Shown here piece after piece: positions 43,370-53,274 of a stretch of DNA of 64,000 nucleotides. The position numbers and the translations under genes are program-made. The notes beneath the pieces are model-generated. The model was given only the letters and a program-made list of their open reading frames with translations. It made no database searches and was not told where the DNA came from. Source of the DNA: Halarcobacter sp. (GTDB lineage: Bacteria > Campylobacterota > Campylobacteria > Campylobacterales > Arcobacteraceae); the NCBI RefSeq assembly GCF_963676935.1, contig NZ_OY781470.1, positions 62,001 to 126,000 of the forward strand. The letters are read 5' to 3'. Each line of letters opens with the position of its first letter. Within the stretch, counting starts at the first letter, position 1.

Positions 43370-44755
43370 TTATTTAAATATGGTAAATAATTCACCCATT
43401 GCAGGTAAAGTATAAACAATCACAAAATATGCTGAAACACCAACAACTGTTCCTACTACTAAGCCTAAGTTAAATCTAGGAGTTATTCTTATCTCCTCTT
43501 TATCAACTTTTCTACACTCAGTTACAGTTTCAGGAGATAATCTCCATCCTGGCCAGTTGTCCATAAACCAGTGGTTTATAAGCATTACATTGATTAACCA
43601 AATCATTGGAATCATTGGAAATTGTTGTGGATGTGAGAACCCTTTTTGTGTTCCTAAAAATAAGTGTGAAGTTTTATAATATACATAATAAATAGCTACA
43701 GCTGCAACTATTGTTATGATGTTTCTAAGTAACACATTTATTGGTTTAGAATATTTAGTAACGCAGTCTTGCATATAAAAGTGAATATACAAGGCAGGAA
43801 CTAACCAAAAAATTGCCATCTCCCCAACATGTAACCATCTCCAATCTGGTGACATCAATCTTCTTGTTCCTCTAATTGCTTCTCCCCAAATCAACTCTTG
43901 TACAAAGTATAAGAAAAAGCTAACAGCTATAGCAATTATAATAATTCCAAAAAATGAAGTTACTCTTCTTATCCAAGCTGTTTTAATTAAAGAAAAAGGA
44001 TATCTTTCCCATATTGTTTCATACATCCAAACAATAACGGTACAACACATAATCCATGCAATATTAAAGTTACCATGTACAGTATCTGCAAATGCTTCCC
44101 ACCAAGGTGGTGTTATTGCTGTAAACTGTTGCCAAGGATCAAATAAGATTGCCATATGTGAGTGAAAAGCTACAAAGTATACAATCATACTAAGTAGAAA
44201 TGTGAACATTAAGATTGTGAAACCTTTAACAGGTTGTTTTAAGTTTTCCCAAGGAGAACTTTCTGCTGCAACAACCCAAGCAGGGCTTAACCAAGAAGCA
44301 ATAGCAGCAAACATCAAAATAGCTTGTGCTGAATACTCTTCCGCGTAAAATGCTACAACCCCTAACTCTTCAAGTTTTTCAGGACTAAAATATGCAATAG
44401 CATAATCTCCTAGAATTGTTTGGAAAAAAAGCTCCAATACAATGGCAAAAAAGAAAACAGTTAAGACTGTAAAGATTATACCTTTGAGTAAAGGATTTGT
44501 ATTTCTTAACCATTGTCTGTTAAATGGCCAAAAATCAAAGATATATGCAATCCAAATCATTATAACAAGAAGCCATCTACACCACATATATCCAACATAA
44601 GGGGTGTACATTCTCATTAAACCTCTAGGATCTTGGAAGATCCACCAAGTCACATAAAACAAAAATAAGACAAAAGCAGTATTAAGAATAAGTGGCCAAG
44701 GGCCATTCCATCTTTTTTCAAGCTTTCTCTCTTCTACGAAAAGTTTATCTTGCAT
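43370..44755 (-). CDS. Polytopic membrane protein, Trp/His-rich, unknown
   Basis: This 461-aa protein has about eleven to twelve hydrophobic helices and unusually many Trp residues (for example WNGPWPLIL, VTWWIFQDP, PDWRWLHVG). Several conserved-looking His lie near helix ends (AFHSHMAIL, LMINHWFMD). I do not recognise the family. It starts with a near-perfect ribosome site AAAGGAGG seven bases before ATG, suggesting high expression. As the first gene of the operon with the exported MBL hydrolase and the CobW GTPase, it may be the membrane partner of a metal-dependent periplasmic process. Confidence 0.6.
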   Translation of the reverse strand: MQDKLFVEERKLEKRWNGPWPLILNTAFVLFLFYVTWWIFQDPRGLMRMYTPYVGYMWCRWLLVIMIWIAYIFDFWPFNRQWLRNTNPLLKGIIFTVLTVFFFAIVLELFFQTILGDYAIAYFSPEKLEELGVVAFYAEEYSAQAILMFAAIASWLSPAWVVAAESSPWENLKQPVKGFTILMFTFLLSMIVYFVAFHSHMAILFDPWQQFTAITPPWWEAFADTVHGNFNIAWIMCCTVIVWMYETIWERYPFSLIKTAWIRRVTSFFGIIIIAIAVSFFLYFVQELIWGEAIRGTRRLMSPDWRWLHVGEMAIFWLVPALYIHFYMQDCVTKYSKPINVLLRNIITIVAAVAIYYVYYKTSHLFLGTQKGFSHPQQFPMIPMIWLINVMLINHWFMDNWPGWRLSPETVTECRKVDKEEIRITPRFNLGLVVGTVVGVSAYFVIVYTLPAMGELFTIFK

Positions 44756-44865
44756 GACATCCTCCTTTGATATACTTTTTATTTCTAATTTAATTATAAA
44801 GAAAGAATGTCTATGAATAGTCTAATTGTGTGTGTAAAAAGATGTTTAAATTGTCTATTAAATGT

Positions 44866-46008
44866 CTATTTTTTTATTGGAAGTTTTATAATAAATGTTG
44901 CACCATTGTTTTTGTTATTTATTGCAGTAAGTTTTCCTTTGCAGTTATCTTCAATAATAGTTTTTGACATGCATAGTCCAAGTCCTGTACCATTTGTAGA
45001 TGACTTTGTAGTAAAATAAGTATTAAAGATCTTATTTAGATTTTCATCTTTAATTCCTCCTGCATTATCAATTATCTCTAAATATGCAAAATTGTTTTTA
45101 CTAAAAGTATGTAGTTCAATATCTCTATTTTTTATATCATTTTCTATAAAAGCGTCTTCAGCATTTTTAAGGATATTTAATACAACTTGTCTTAGTTCAT
45201 TTTCTAAAGTATATATATTATCATGAGATTCAAAATTGGTTGTAACATTTATATGGCTATTTGTAAGAATAGGTTTAATGATTTTTAAAGTATTCTCGAC
45301 AATATTTTTAAAATTTGTAATAACCTTTTGTTTATCAACTTTAAAAAAATTTCTAAAATCATTTATTGTATTTGAAAGGTGTTCTGCTGAATCTTCTATA
45401 AGACTTAATTCTTCTAAAAATTCTTCTTGATTAAATTCATTTATGAATAGTTTTGCTTGAAGAAAGCTTGTTGTTGCAGAAATTGAGGTTAAAGGTTGTC
45501 TCCATTGGTGTGAAATCATATTTAACATCTCTCCCATTTGTGCTAGTCTTCCTTGGTATTGTAGCTGTCTATCTTTTTCTCTTAATACTTTTACTTGAGA
45601 ATCAATTTTGATATTAAGTGTATCATTGAGTTTTGCTAATTCTTCTTGAAACATTACCCTTTTATTTATATTAGTAATAATCCATAAAACCTCTTGCTTA
45701 TCTCTTATCACATCCCCTGTAATTTTTATCCAAATAGGATAACCATTTTTATGCCGAAATTTATATTCTAAGTCTAAGGTATTGTTCTCTAATACTGTGT
45801 TAAATGCGATTTTCCCAAACTTATCAGAAGACTCATCAGATATGTGTAAGATTCTTGCATGTTTTTTGATTAATTCTTCATATTTATATCCAACAATATC
45901 ACAAAATGTTTTGTTGAGTTCTAGAATAGTTCTGTTTTTATCAACTATTAAAATTCCAACACCACTGTTATTAAATATATGTTCAAACCATTTTTCTTTA
46001 TTTTTCAT
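44866..46008 (-). CDS. PAS-domain sensor histidine kinase
   Basis: This 380-aa soluble kinase has a PAS domain at residues 8-125 (NNSGVGILIVDKNRTILELNKTFCDIVGY), then a coiled coil, H-box MISHQWRQPLTSIS and ATPase boxes DNAGGIKDENL and GTGLGLCMSKTIIE. It lacks membrane helices, so it senses a cytosolic or redox signal. It starts 2 bp after the reading frame of the response regulator, its likely partner. It is 110 bp upstream of the membrane-protein operon on the same strand. Confidence 0.92.
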   Translation of the reverse strand: MKNKEKWFEHIFNNSGVGILIVDKNRTILELNKTFCDIVGYKYEELIKKHARILHISDESSDKFGKIAFNTVLENNTLDLEYKFRHKNGYPIWIKITGDVIRDKQEVLWIITNINKRVMFQEELAKLNDTLNIKIDSQVKVLREKDRQLQYQGRLAQMGEMLNMISHQWRQPLTSISATTSFLQAKLFINEFNQEEFLEELSLIEDSAEHLSNTINDFRNFFKVDKQKVITNFKNIVENTLKIIKPILTNSHINVTTNFESHDNIYTLENELRQVVLNILKNAEDAFIENDIKNRDIELHTFSKNNFAYLEIIDNAGGIKDENLNKIFNTYFTTKSSTNGTGLGLCMSKTIIEDNCKGKLTAINNKNNGATFIIKLPIKK

Positions 46009-46010
46009 TG

Positions 46011-46714
46011 TTATTCCAAGTTTAGTTCATATCCCTCACCATATTTAGATTTGATTAGGTGAGTGCCAACTTTTTTATGTAATCTTGATATTAATCCTCT
46101 TACTCTTTTATTATCATTATAGTTATCATCAAATACTCTAATTCTATGTCTTCACTTGAAAAAAGGATGTTTTTAGAAGAACCTAAAAGTTTAAAGAGTC
46201 TTGTTTCATTTTTTGTAAGCTTTATATGCTTAGAATCTTTATGTAAACTATAAGTATTATTATCCCATATAAAATTATCAATTAGATTAATAGTGTTGCA
46301 TTGTACTGAGAAACTATCTAGTTTTTTTATTATCTTTTCAATAACACTTTGTATTTGATTCAATTTAAAAGGTTTTAAAATATATCCATCAATACCATAT
46401 TCTATAGTTTTTAATAGATATTCTGTATTATCATAAGCAGAAAAAACAACAATCGGAATATTTAGATTTTTTTCTCTAATGAGCTTAATCATTGATATCC
46501 CATCCATTTTAGGCATATTTACATCAGTGAATATAATATCAATCTTTTCATTGTTGAAAATATCAATAGCTTTTTTTCCATCTGAAGCAAGAAGAATTTT
46601 GTCAAAATAAATATTCAAAACTTTGGAAGTTTGTAATTTTACTTTTTCATCATCTTCTACATAAAGGATTGATAAGTTTTTGCATTTATTCTGTAATTCT
46701 TTTATATTTTCCAT
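46011..46714 (-). pseudogene. OmpR-type response regulator broken by a frameshift
   Basis: The receiver domain is intact (residues 14-125: YVEDDEKVK, phospho-acceptor D60 in FTDVNMPKMDG, SAYDN, KPF). The DNA-binding domain begins normally (ITLTKNETRLF-like text) but the frame runs out at 46100. In another frame the missing winged helix continues: DNKRVRGLISRLHKK and KSKYGEGYELNLE to a TAA at 46011. One base is missing near 46138-46143, not in a homopolymer. Either the regulator is inactivated or the sequence has an error. Read through, the gene ends 2 bp before the kinase gene. Confidence 0.82.
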
Positions 46715-46747
46715 AATAGATAATTATACTATTTATTAGATATATAA

Positions 46748-48718
46748 TTAATTTACAATATCTTTAATAGGTAAAAGAATAGTAAACTTAGCTCCTTTGA
46801 AACTCTCATTTTCAAATGGTATATTTGTATTATCTACGTGGATATCTCCATTTAAGTGATTTGTTATAATTTGGTAGGTCATATATAAACCTATTCCTGT
46901 TCCTTGTGCTTGATGTTTTGTTGTGAAGTAGGCATCGAAAATCTTATCTTTTATCTCTTCTTTTATACCATTTGCATTATCTTTTATTTCTATTAGAAGA
47001 TACTCTTTTGTATTATCTATTTTAAAAGGGTTTAGTCTTTTTTGTATTTTTGATTTATCAAAATGTTTAATTGTAAAAAAGATAGTTCTTTTTCTATCAT
47101 TTAGGGTGCTTAGAGCATCTATTGAATTATTTAAAATATTTATTAAAGCTTGATTAAGTTCATTCTCATAGGTGTAGATTACAAACTCTTCTACTTTTGA
47201 TTCTATATGAATATTATGATTTTTTATTCTTACATTTATAAGGTCTATTGTTCTTTCATATATTGATTTTGTTGAAACAAGAGATTGTTTTTTATTTGGA
47301 TTAAAGAACTCTCTAAAATCATCAATTGTTTTAGACAAATACTGTGTTGCTCTTAAAATAGAATCCAAAGAATTTTTTTGTGATTCTTTTGTAAGTATAT
47401 TTAGGTCTTCTTCGAGTTTTATACCACTTGCTGCTGTACTTATTAAGTTTAATGGTTGTCTCCATTGATGGGCAATATTACCTATCATTTCCCCCATTGA
47501 TGCCATTTTTGATTGTTGATAAAGCATCTCATCTTTTTTTCTATTTGCTTGAATCTCTTCTTTAATTCTTTTTTTATAGTTATTAAAAAATATTCTTAAT
47601 CTATTTGATACATAGCTAGCTAGAAGTATTAAAACAATTGATAAAATAATACTTATTAAAAGAATTTTTCTAAATGATTTATTGTTTATTTGTTTTAATT
47701 CTTTTTCTTTTTTTTCTAAATAGTTCATCATATCTTTTGTATAAAATCCAGAAGCAATAGCCCATTCCCAGTTTTGAAGACCTCTTACATAAGTAATTTT
47801 TTCAGAAGGTTTTCCTGTTGATGGCATAATGGTACCTATATAAGAGATAAACCCTTTTCCCTCTTTGGCTTTATCTATTATTGATTGGGTGATTTTAGTT
47901 CCATTTGCATCTGTAAGATTTATTCTGTTTTTTCCTATATATTCTTTTTTTATATGAGCTAATTGATAACCATCATAATCAAAAACTAAAACATAACCAT
48001 TGTCTCCATAAGTTATATTTTGAATATATTGTAGAATCTCTTTTTTTATATTATTTCTAATATTCTTTAAATATTCTCCTGTTCCAACAACAATATTTAA
48101 AGGCCGAAATACTTTATTAAATGTGATTTTTTCATATTTTATTTTAGTCTCATTTGGTTTATACCAAAAAAGATTGTTAAAGGTTTCGTTTTTATTTTTT
48201 AATGTTTCAAGTGAACTTATTATAGATTTTATTGTTTCATTTTGATTTCTATTATATATGTTTGTATTTTCAAAATTTGGATTTATAGGATGTAGGACAA
48301 TATTACCATCTAAATTATTGATATAAAAATAACCTCTTCCTTCATTGAATCTAATTGGACGTAAGGCTTCTTTTATTTGTGTTAAAACAGTTTCTTTTTT
48401 GGTATTTGGATTTTTATTATAGATATTTTCTATTATGGCATAGGCTTCATTTACTCTATCTTTTAGATCTTTTTTAACTTGTTCTTCTAAATTTTCTTTT
48501 TGTTCTTCTATAAGTGAAAAAACTTTTTCAACATGTAGTTTTATAATCTCTTTATTTGTTTCAATATAGTTTTTTTTATAAATTTCCATATCTTTTTCAA
48601 AATTTTTTAAATTTTGAAAATAGATTAAAGCATTAACCAATAAAGCAATTAAGATAATAATCACTACAGGAGAATACTTTATAAAATCTAAAAGATTTTT
48701 TTCACTTTTGATTAACAT
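46748..48718 (-). CDS. Cache-domain sensor histidine kinase
   Basis: This 656-aa protein has an N-terminal helix (residues 15-32), a periplasmic region with two Cache-like domains (about 35-345, including GRGYFYINNLDGNIVLHP and GYVLVFDYDG), a second helix (350-370) and a kinase core. The core has H-box NIAHQWRQPLNLIS, DNANGIKEEI and GTGIGLYMTYQII. Double Cache sensors detect small molecules such as organic acids. It is separated by 33 bp from the response regulator, so two kinases flank one regulator. Confidence 0.9.
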   Translation of the reverse strand: MLIKSEKNLLDFIKYSPVVIIILIALLVNALIYFQNLKNFEKDMEIYKKNYIETNKEIIKLHVEKVFSLIEEQKENLEEQVKKDLKDRVNEAYAIIENIYNKNPNTKKETVLTQIKEALRPIRFNEGRGYFYINNLDGNIVLHPINPNFENTNIYNRNQNETIKSIISSLETLKNKNETFNNLFWYKPNETKIKYEKITFNKVFRPLNIVVGTGEYLKNIRNNIKKEILQYIQNITYGDNGYVLVFDYDGYQLAHIKKEYIGKNRINLTDANGTKITQSIIDKAKEGKGFISYIGTIMPSTGKPSEKITYVRGLQNWEWAIASGFYTKDMMNYLEKKEKELKQINNKSFRKILLISIILSIVLILLASYVSNRLRIFFNNYKKRIKEEIQANRKKDEMLYQQSKMASMGEMIGNIAHQWRQPLNLISTAASGIKLEEDLNILTKESQKNSLDSILRATQYLSKTIDDFREFFNPNKKQSLVSTKSIYERTIDLINVRIKNHNIHIESKVEEFVIYTYENELNQALINILNNSIDALSTLNDRKRTIFFTIKHFDKSKIQKRLNPFKIDNTKEYLLIEIKDNANGIKEEIKDKIFDAYFTTKHQAQGTGIGLYMTYQIITNHLNGDIHVDNTNIPFENESFKGAKFTILLPIKDIVN

Positions 48719-49294
48719 TTATTCTTCTAATTCTTGTATCATCTGAGCTTTTGCTCTATCAGATAAAATATTTTCATATAAATTAAAGTCAACTTTAAAT
48801 AGTCTTTTACTACTTAATTGTATATCTTTGGCAAGTATTGAGGTATCTATTTTTATAAGTGTAAACAGTTGATTTTCATCACTTTGCCAAAACCCTTTAA
48901 TCTTCGCTTTGTCTAGCGATTTTAAAGCTATTTGTTCAGCTTCTTTTTTTATATCTTTTTCAAATACTTTACTAGGAACTTTTTTTAAATAGTTTTTCAA
49001 TATTTTTAAACTTTTTATATAAACTTTTCTACTTAGGTTATGTCCTGCATTTATCAAAGCTTTTTGTTTTGATAATTTTAGTTGATTTGGTTTAATATTT
49101 TTTGTTGCACCAAGAGCAACAATATTGTTTTTTTCTTTTTGCTCTTTTAGCCAAATTGGGGCCTCATCAGGAATCTCTATTTCAACCCTATTTTCGTCAT
49201 CTTTTGAATCAGAAAAAGGGTTTAATGAAGAGAATGAAAAACATCCACTAAAAAGAGATATTATTAAAAATGAAAGAATAAAACTTTTTTTCAT
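48719..49294 (-). CDS. LPP20-like lipoprotein
   Basis: A 191-aa protein with a lipoprotein signal (MKKSFILSFLIISLFSGCFSF), so it is lipidated at the cysteine of FSGC. The body resembles the LPP20 family of Campylobacterota (APIWLKEQKEKNNIVALGATK and ALINAGHNLSRKVYIKSL). I use ATG 49294; the longest frame starts at TTG 49303 inside purT. It begins 2 bp after the purT stop and ends where the Cache kinase gene starts. Confidence 0.75.
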   Translation of the reverse strand: MKKSFILSFLIISLFSGCFSFSSLNPFSDSKDDENRVEIEIPDEAPIWLKEQKEKNNIVALGATKNIKPNQLKLSKQKALINAGHNLSRKVYIKSLKILKNYLKKVPSKVFEKDIKKEAEQIALKSLDKAKIKGFWQSDENQLFTLIKIDTSILAKDIQLSSKRLFKVDFNLYENILSDRAKAQMIQELEE

Positions 49295-49296
49295 AA

Positions 49297-50466
49297 TTAA
49301 CAATCAGTAAATTTTGAGATAATTTCTCTTGATTTTTCTAGTGCAATTTTACTTGAATCTTTATCAAATACAAGTGCTACAGCCATTCTTCTTCCTTCAT
49401 GTGATTGAGGTTTACTAAATACTCTTACATAACTATTTTCAGTAAATGCAGAATCTTCTATATCTATAATTGGAGTAAAGGTATCATTTTCTGCTTTATA
49501 TGCTGCACTGGCACCACATCCATAATCAATATAATCTAATGGTAAACCTAAAACAGCTCTTACATGAAGTGCGAATTCACTTTGACTTTGTGTAATCATA
49601 GTAACCATTCCAGTGTCATGTGGTCTTGGACTTACTTCACTAAAATAAACTTCATCACCTTTAATAAATAATTCAACACCAAATATACCTCTACCACCTA
49701 AACCATCAGTGATTGTCTTAGCTATCTCTTGTGCTTTTGTTTTAGCTGTTTCACTCATTTCCATTGGTTGCCATGAGAATACATAGTCACCATTTTTTTG
49801 AATATGCCCAATAGGTTCACAGAAAACTGTTTGATTTTCATTTCTTGCTGTTAACATAGTGATTTCATAATCAAAAGTGATAAACTCTTCAACAATTAAC
49901 TCACTAGCATCTCCTCTAGCTTCTTTTGCTAATTCCCAAGATTCCATTAGATCACCAGCATTTCTAGCAATACTTTGTCCATGACCTGATGAACTCATTA
50001 CAGGTTTAATTACACACGGAAATCCAATCTCTTTTGCAGCATCTTCTAAAGCTTCAAATGTAGTTACAAACTTATAATTACTTGTTGGAAGATTTAATCT
50101 TTCAGCAGCAAACTCTCTAATATTTTTTCTATTCATAGTTTTATTTACAGCTTCAGCATTTGGTATTACATGGAAACCTTCTTCTTGGGCATCAAATAAT
50201 GCTTGAATATTGATTGCTTCAACTTCAGGTAAAATATATGTTGGTTTTTCTCTTCTAATTACATCTAAAACTTCATTTTTATCTTTCATATTTATAGTAT
50301 AAGCTTTATTTGCAACTAATTGAGCAGGTGCATTATTATAAGAGTCTACAGCAATAGTTTCTATTCCTAGTCTTTGTGCTTCAATTATTACTTCTTTACC
50401 TAATTCTCCACTTCCAAGAAGCATAATTTTAATCGAATTAGATTTAAGTGGTGCAGTAAATTTCAT
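49297..50466 (-). CDS. purT: Formate-dependent GAR transformylase
   Basis: This 389-aa ATP-grasp enzyme has the N-terminal [21 protein letters not shown] motif, then [12 protein letters not shown] and [14 protein letters not shown]. It uses formate and ATP to make formyl-GAR in purine synthesis, bypassing PurN. Length is normal. It follows the glucosaminidase gene by 13 bp on the same strand. Confidence 0.96.
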   Translation of the reverse strand: MKFTAPLKSNSIKIMLLGSGELGKEVIIEAQRLGIETIAVDSYNNAPAQLVANKAYTINMKDKNEVLDVIRREKPTYILPEVEAINIQALFDAQEEGFHVIPNAEAVNKTMNRKNIREFAAERLNLPTSNYKFVTTFEALEDAAKEIGFPCVIKPVMSSSGHGQSIARNAGDLMESWELAKEARGDASELIVEEFITFDYEITMLTARNENQTVFCEPIGHIQKNGDYVFSWQPMEMSETAKTKAQEIAKTITDGLGGRGIFGVELFIKGDEVYFSEVSPRPHDTGMVTMITQSQSEFALHVRAVLGLPLDYIDYGCGASAAYKAENDTFTPIIDIEDSAFTENSYVRVFSKPQSHEGRRMAVALVFDKDSSKIALEKSREIISKFTDC

Positions 50467-50479
50467 TTTTTTCCTTTTG

Positions 50480-51214
50480 TTAATCTAGATTTTTTATTTT
50501 TTCAAAAAATTTCATATCGTATTTTATTAATTTATTTTTTGTAATTATTGATTGTAAAATTTTTACATAGTCATGACCAATACCTGAATACTTTGTCATT
50601 GTTGCACTTAGAGATAAACCATTAATAAATATTTTACTATTTCTCATATTTTCTCTAAGTGTTCTGAAGTTTTTATATGCAGAGGTACGATTTAGATTTA
50701 GCATATATGCCGCAATTGAGTCTTCTAAAGTTGCAAAAACTCTTACTAAGTGTCGTTTCCCTTCAGGTCTATCAAGAGGTACCATTCCAATTTTTGGATT
50801 GTAGGTCCAATGACCAAAGATATTATTTGCTTCTTTAAAAAACCTACTTTTCCCCCAACCACTCTCGGTTGCAGCTTGTGCTAAAGCCATTGAAGGGGGA
50901 ATAATATCTATTCTTTTTACATATTTAGGATAATCAAATATATCTTGAACTTTATATTTCTTTTGTAAAGATTCAAGCTTTTCATACTCTAAAGAACCCT
51001 CAATAGGTAAAGGTGCTTTTTGTAAAGATTTGATAAAAAGTCTATCAGCTAATATTTTTATATTTTCTATTTCAATTCTTTTTTCAAAATATTCAAAAAA
51101 GAACTCTTTAGCTTTTTTTGATGACATCTTATAATATTCTTTAGGAAAGCCAGATTGGGCATAACTTGAACTACAAAAAACTAAAACTAGTAAAAATTTT
51201 AATAAGCTATGCAT
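50480..51214 (-). CDS. Exported glucosaminidase (Bax/FlgJ-like, GH73 type)
   Basis: This 244-aa protein has a signal peptide ([20 protein letters not shown]) and a peptidoglycan glucosaminidase domain at residues 90-230. The catalytic region is [26 protein letters not shown], with Glu in ATESGW as the likely general acid, followed by [11 protein letters not shown]. It probably cleaves N-acetylglucosaminyl bonds in cell-wall turnover. It starts 2 bp after dapF, a gene of the same wall-precursor theme. Confidence 0.85.
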   Translation of the reverse strand: MHSLLKFLLVLVFCSSSYAQSGFPKEYYKMSSKKAKEFFFEYFEKRIEIENIKILADRLFIKSLQKAPLPIEGSLEYEKLESLQKKYKVQDIFDYPKYVKRIDIIPPSMALAQAATESGWGKSRFFKEANNIFGHWTYNPKIGMVPLDRPEGKRHLVRVFATLEDSIAAYMLNLNRTSAYKNFRTLRENMRNSKIFINGLSLSATMTKYSGIGHDYVKILQSIITKNKLIKYDMKFFEKIKNLD

Positions 51215-51216
51215 AT

Positions 51217-51957
51217 TTAATCTATTGTTGCAGTAAACACTTTTTTTACTGCTCCTTTAAAAAATATTTTATTATCAACTATTGAAATTGTCAATTCTTC
51301 ATTACTTTTTGGGTAAACGAAAGCTAGATCTTCTACAAGTTTTAATTGAGTAGCTCTTAAAAAACAAGCAACCATACCTGTTCCACATGCTAAAGTTTCA
51401 CCCTCAACACCTCTTTCGTAAGTTCTTACATAGATTTTTCCATTTTCCACTTTTGCAAAATTTACATTTGCATTGTGTTCATATCTCATTTTTGCACATA
51501 AATCATGGTTATATGTTTCTAAATCATCTACAAATGTAACTAAGTGCGGAACTCCTGTATCAATTAAATACCAAGTTAAACCCTCTTGTTCAAACTCTTC
51601 TTTTATAACTTTTGCTTGGGGCATTTGAGTTTTTACAACATCTTGTGTAACTTCTGATTCTATAATTCCAGCTTCAGTTAAAAATTTCATTTTAGAACCT
51701 GCTAGATTATTATTGTATGCGTAGTGTGCAACTGCTCTTGTTGCATTTCCACACATAGCCGCATTACTTCCATCACTATTATAAAATTTCCATTTAAAAT
51801 CTGCATCTTCACAAGGAAGTAGGGCAACTAGACCATCTGCACCAATCCCTTCTGTTCTATTACATAGTCTTATGGCATCTTGTGTAAAATCTTTCTCTAC
51901 AAAAGAATGGAAAATTACAAAGTCATTTCCACTTGCAGAGTATTTTGCATAGGTCAT
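51217..51957 (-). CDS. dapF: Diaminopimelate epimerase
   Basis: This 246-aa enzyme converts LL- to meso-diaminopimelate for lysine and peptidoglycan. The two catalytic cysteines are in MCGNATRAVAHYA and LACGTGMVACF, and the N-terminus SASGNDFVIF is characteristic. It overlaps the coaE stop by 4 bp (ATGA), so the genes are coupled. Confidence 0.95.
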   Translation of the reverse strand: MTYAKYSASGNDFVIFHSFVEKDFTQDAIRLCNRTEGIGADGLVALLPCEDADFKWKFYNSDGSNAAMCGNATRAVAHYAYNNNLAGSKMKFLTEAGIIESEVTQDVVKTQMPQAKVIKEEFEQEGLTWYLIDTGVPHLVTFVDDLETYNHDLCAKMRYEHNANVNFAKVENGKIYVRTYERGVEGETLACGTGMVACFLRATQLKLVEDLAFVYPKSNEELTISIVDNKIFFKGAVKKVFTATID

Positions 51958-52544
51958 AAAATCTCCTTAATAATTCTTTCTACTTCATTTTGCAAATTTT
52001 TTAAATTTGAAGAGTTGTCTATAATAAAATTTGCTAACTCTTTTTTCTTTTCTATATCCATTTGATTGGACATTTTAATTTTTGCTTCCTCTTCCTCTAT
52101 ATTATCTCTTTGCATCAATCTTTGGATTTGCAACTCTTTTGGAGTATATACAACCAAAGATTTAGAGATTGGATAATGCATTTTTTCAAAAAACAAAGGA
52201 ATATCTATAAAGTATGGTTTCCCTTGATTTTCAAATACTCTTGATTCTTTTACAATCTCTTCTTTAATTAAAGGGTGGAGAAGTGCCTCAAGCTTTAATT
52301 TGTTTTCTTCATTTGAAAATATAATTTTACCTAGTTTTTTCCTAAGTACTTTTCCATTTTCTACATATTCTTCTCCGAACATTGAAGCAATTTTTCCACT
52401 ATTTTCATCAAGAAGTTTATGGGCTATTTTATCAGCATCAATAGTTAAAAAGCCGTGAAGCTTTAGAAGATTACAAACTGTACTTTTTCCTGTTGCAATT
52501 CCACCTGTAAGTGCAATTGCATATTTAAATAAATCATTACTCAT
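51954..52544 (-). CDS. coaE: Dephospho-CoA kinase
   Basis: This 196-aa kinase has P-loop LTGGIATGKSTV at the N-terminus and the DADKIAHKLL and DIPLFFEK segments of CoaE. It carries out the last step of coenzyme A synthesis. It is part of a minus-strand run with speE-like, dapF, glucosaminidase and purT genes. Confidence 0.95.
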   Translation of the reverse strand: MSNDLFKYAIALTGGIATGKSTVCNLLKLHGFLTIDADKIAHKLLDENSGKIASMFGEEYVENGKVLRKKLGKIIFSNEENKLKLEALLHPLIKEEIVKESRVFENQGKPYFIDIPLFFEKMHYPISKSLVVYTPKELQIQRLMQRDNIEEEEAKIKMSNQMDIEKKKELANFIIDNSSNLKNLQNEVERIIKEIL

Positions 52545-52602
52545 AGCATATATTTTACTAAAATAATGATTTATTTTTTATTATTAAGATATTTTTTAGG
52601 GT

Positions 52603-53154
52603 TTATCTCTTAGCTATACCTGTAAGAGCTTTGTGTTGAGCAGCTGGAAATACAAATGAAGCTGAGTGTATTTCTGTAGAATAATACTCTAAATCAACTA
52701 GTAAATCCGATCTTTGTAAGATTATATCTGCTGTTGGATGATATTTTTTAGAAGCCAAAATAGCTGTATCATGTCCAAATCTAAATGGCATAGCTATCCA
52801 GAAGTGTTCCCCAACTAATTTTAAATCTGCTTTAAGTTTTTCTTCATCTTTGTGAAAACTTTCAGTTGCAAATGTGATGATACCATCATCTTTTAAAACT
52901 CTTTGAATATTTGCTAAAAGTAATTCATCAATATCTACATCAGTAAAAATTACAACATCTACATCTTTTTCATTTTTCGCATTAAAAGTTGCTAAATCTA
53001 TAAACTCAATATTTCCTGTATGTTTAGAAGCCTCTTTTTTTATACCTTCGTTAATTGTTCCAACTATTGAAACATTTTGTGCTTCTTTATGTGTACACAA
53101 TGGCGTATGTACCATCATTTCATTAAAAGCTTGATTTTCTTTCATCTTATTCAA
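52603..53154 (-). CDS. Spermidine synthase-like protein, short form
   Basis: A 183-aa protein with a Rossmann-type core (VSIVGTINEGIKKEA, DVVIFTDVDIDELLLANIQRVLKDDGIITFAT). The C-terminal region (ADIILQRSDLLVDLEYYSTEIHSASFVFP) is like those of Campylobacterota spermidine synthases. It is shorter than usual SpeE (about 260-280 aa) and the canonical GGGxG SAM motif is not evident, so activity is uncertain. It is divergent from purM. Confidence 0.6.
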   Translation of the reverse strand: MNKMKENQAFNEMMVHTPLCTHKEAQNVSIVGTINEGIKKEASKHTGNIEFIDLATFNAKNEKDVDVVIFTDVDIDELLLANIQRVLKDDGIITFATESFHKDEEKLKADLKLVGEHFWIAMPFRFGHDTAILASKKYHPTADIILQRSDLLVDLEYYSTEIHSASFVFPAAQHKALTGIAKR

Positions 53155-53274
53155 GTCCTTATTTTATAAAAATTTCGATATAATACCACAAATTTTTTAA
53201 ATTGCAAGGATATATTAACTAAGCAATCTTAAGATGCTTTGAATATATTACTCTAATTAACAATAAGGAACGTA

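Noticed and set aside
43370-44755. Ammonia/methane monooxygenase-like subunit
   Set aside because: The membrane protein is Trp- and His-rich, but length, helix number and missing partner subunits do not fit that family.
46011-46714. Programmed frameshift or phase variation in the response regulator
   Set aside because: No homopolymer, repeat or slippery heptamer at the break point; a plain mutation or sequencing error is more likely.
53221-53239. Purine riboswitch upstream of purM
   Set aside because: Only a short imperfect palindrome is present; the leader is too short and lacks a three-way-junction fold.
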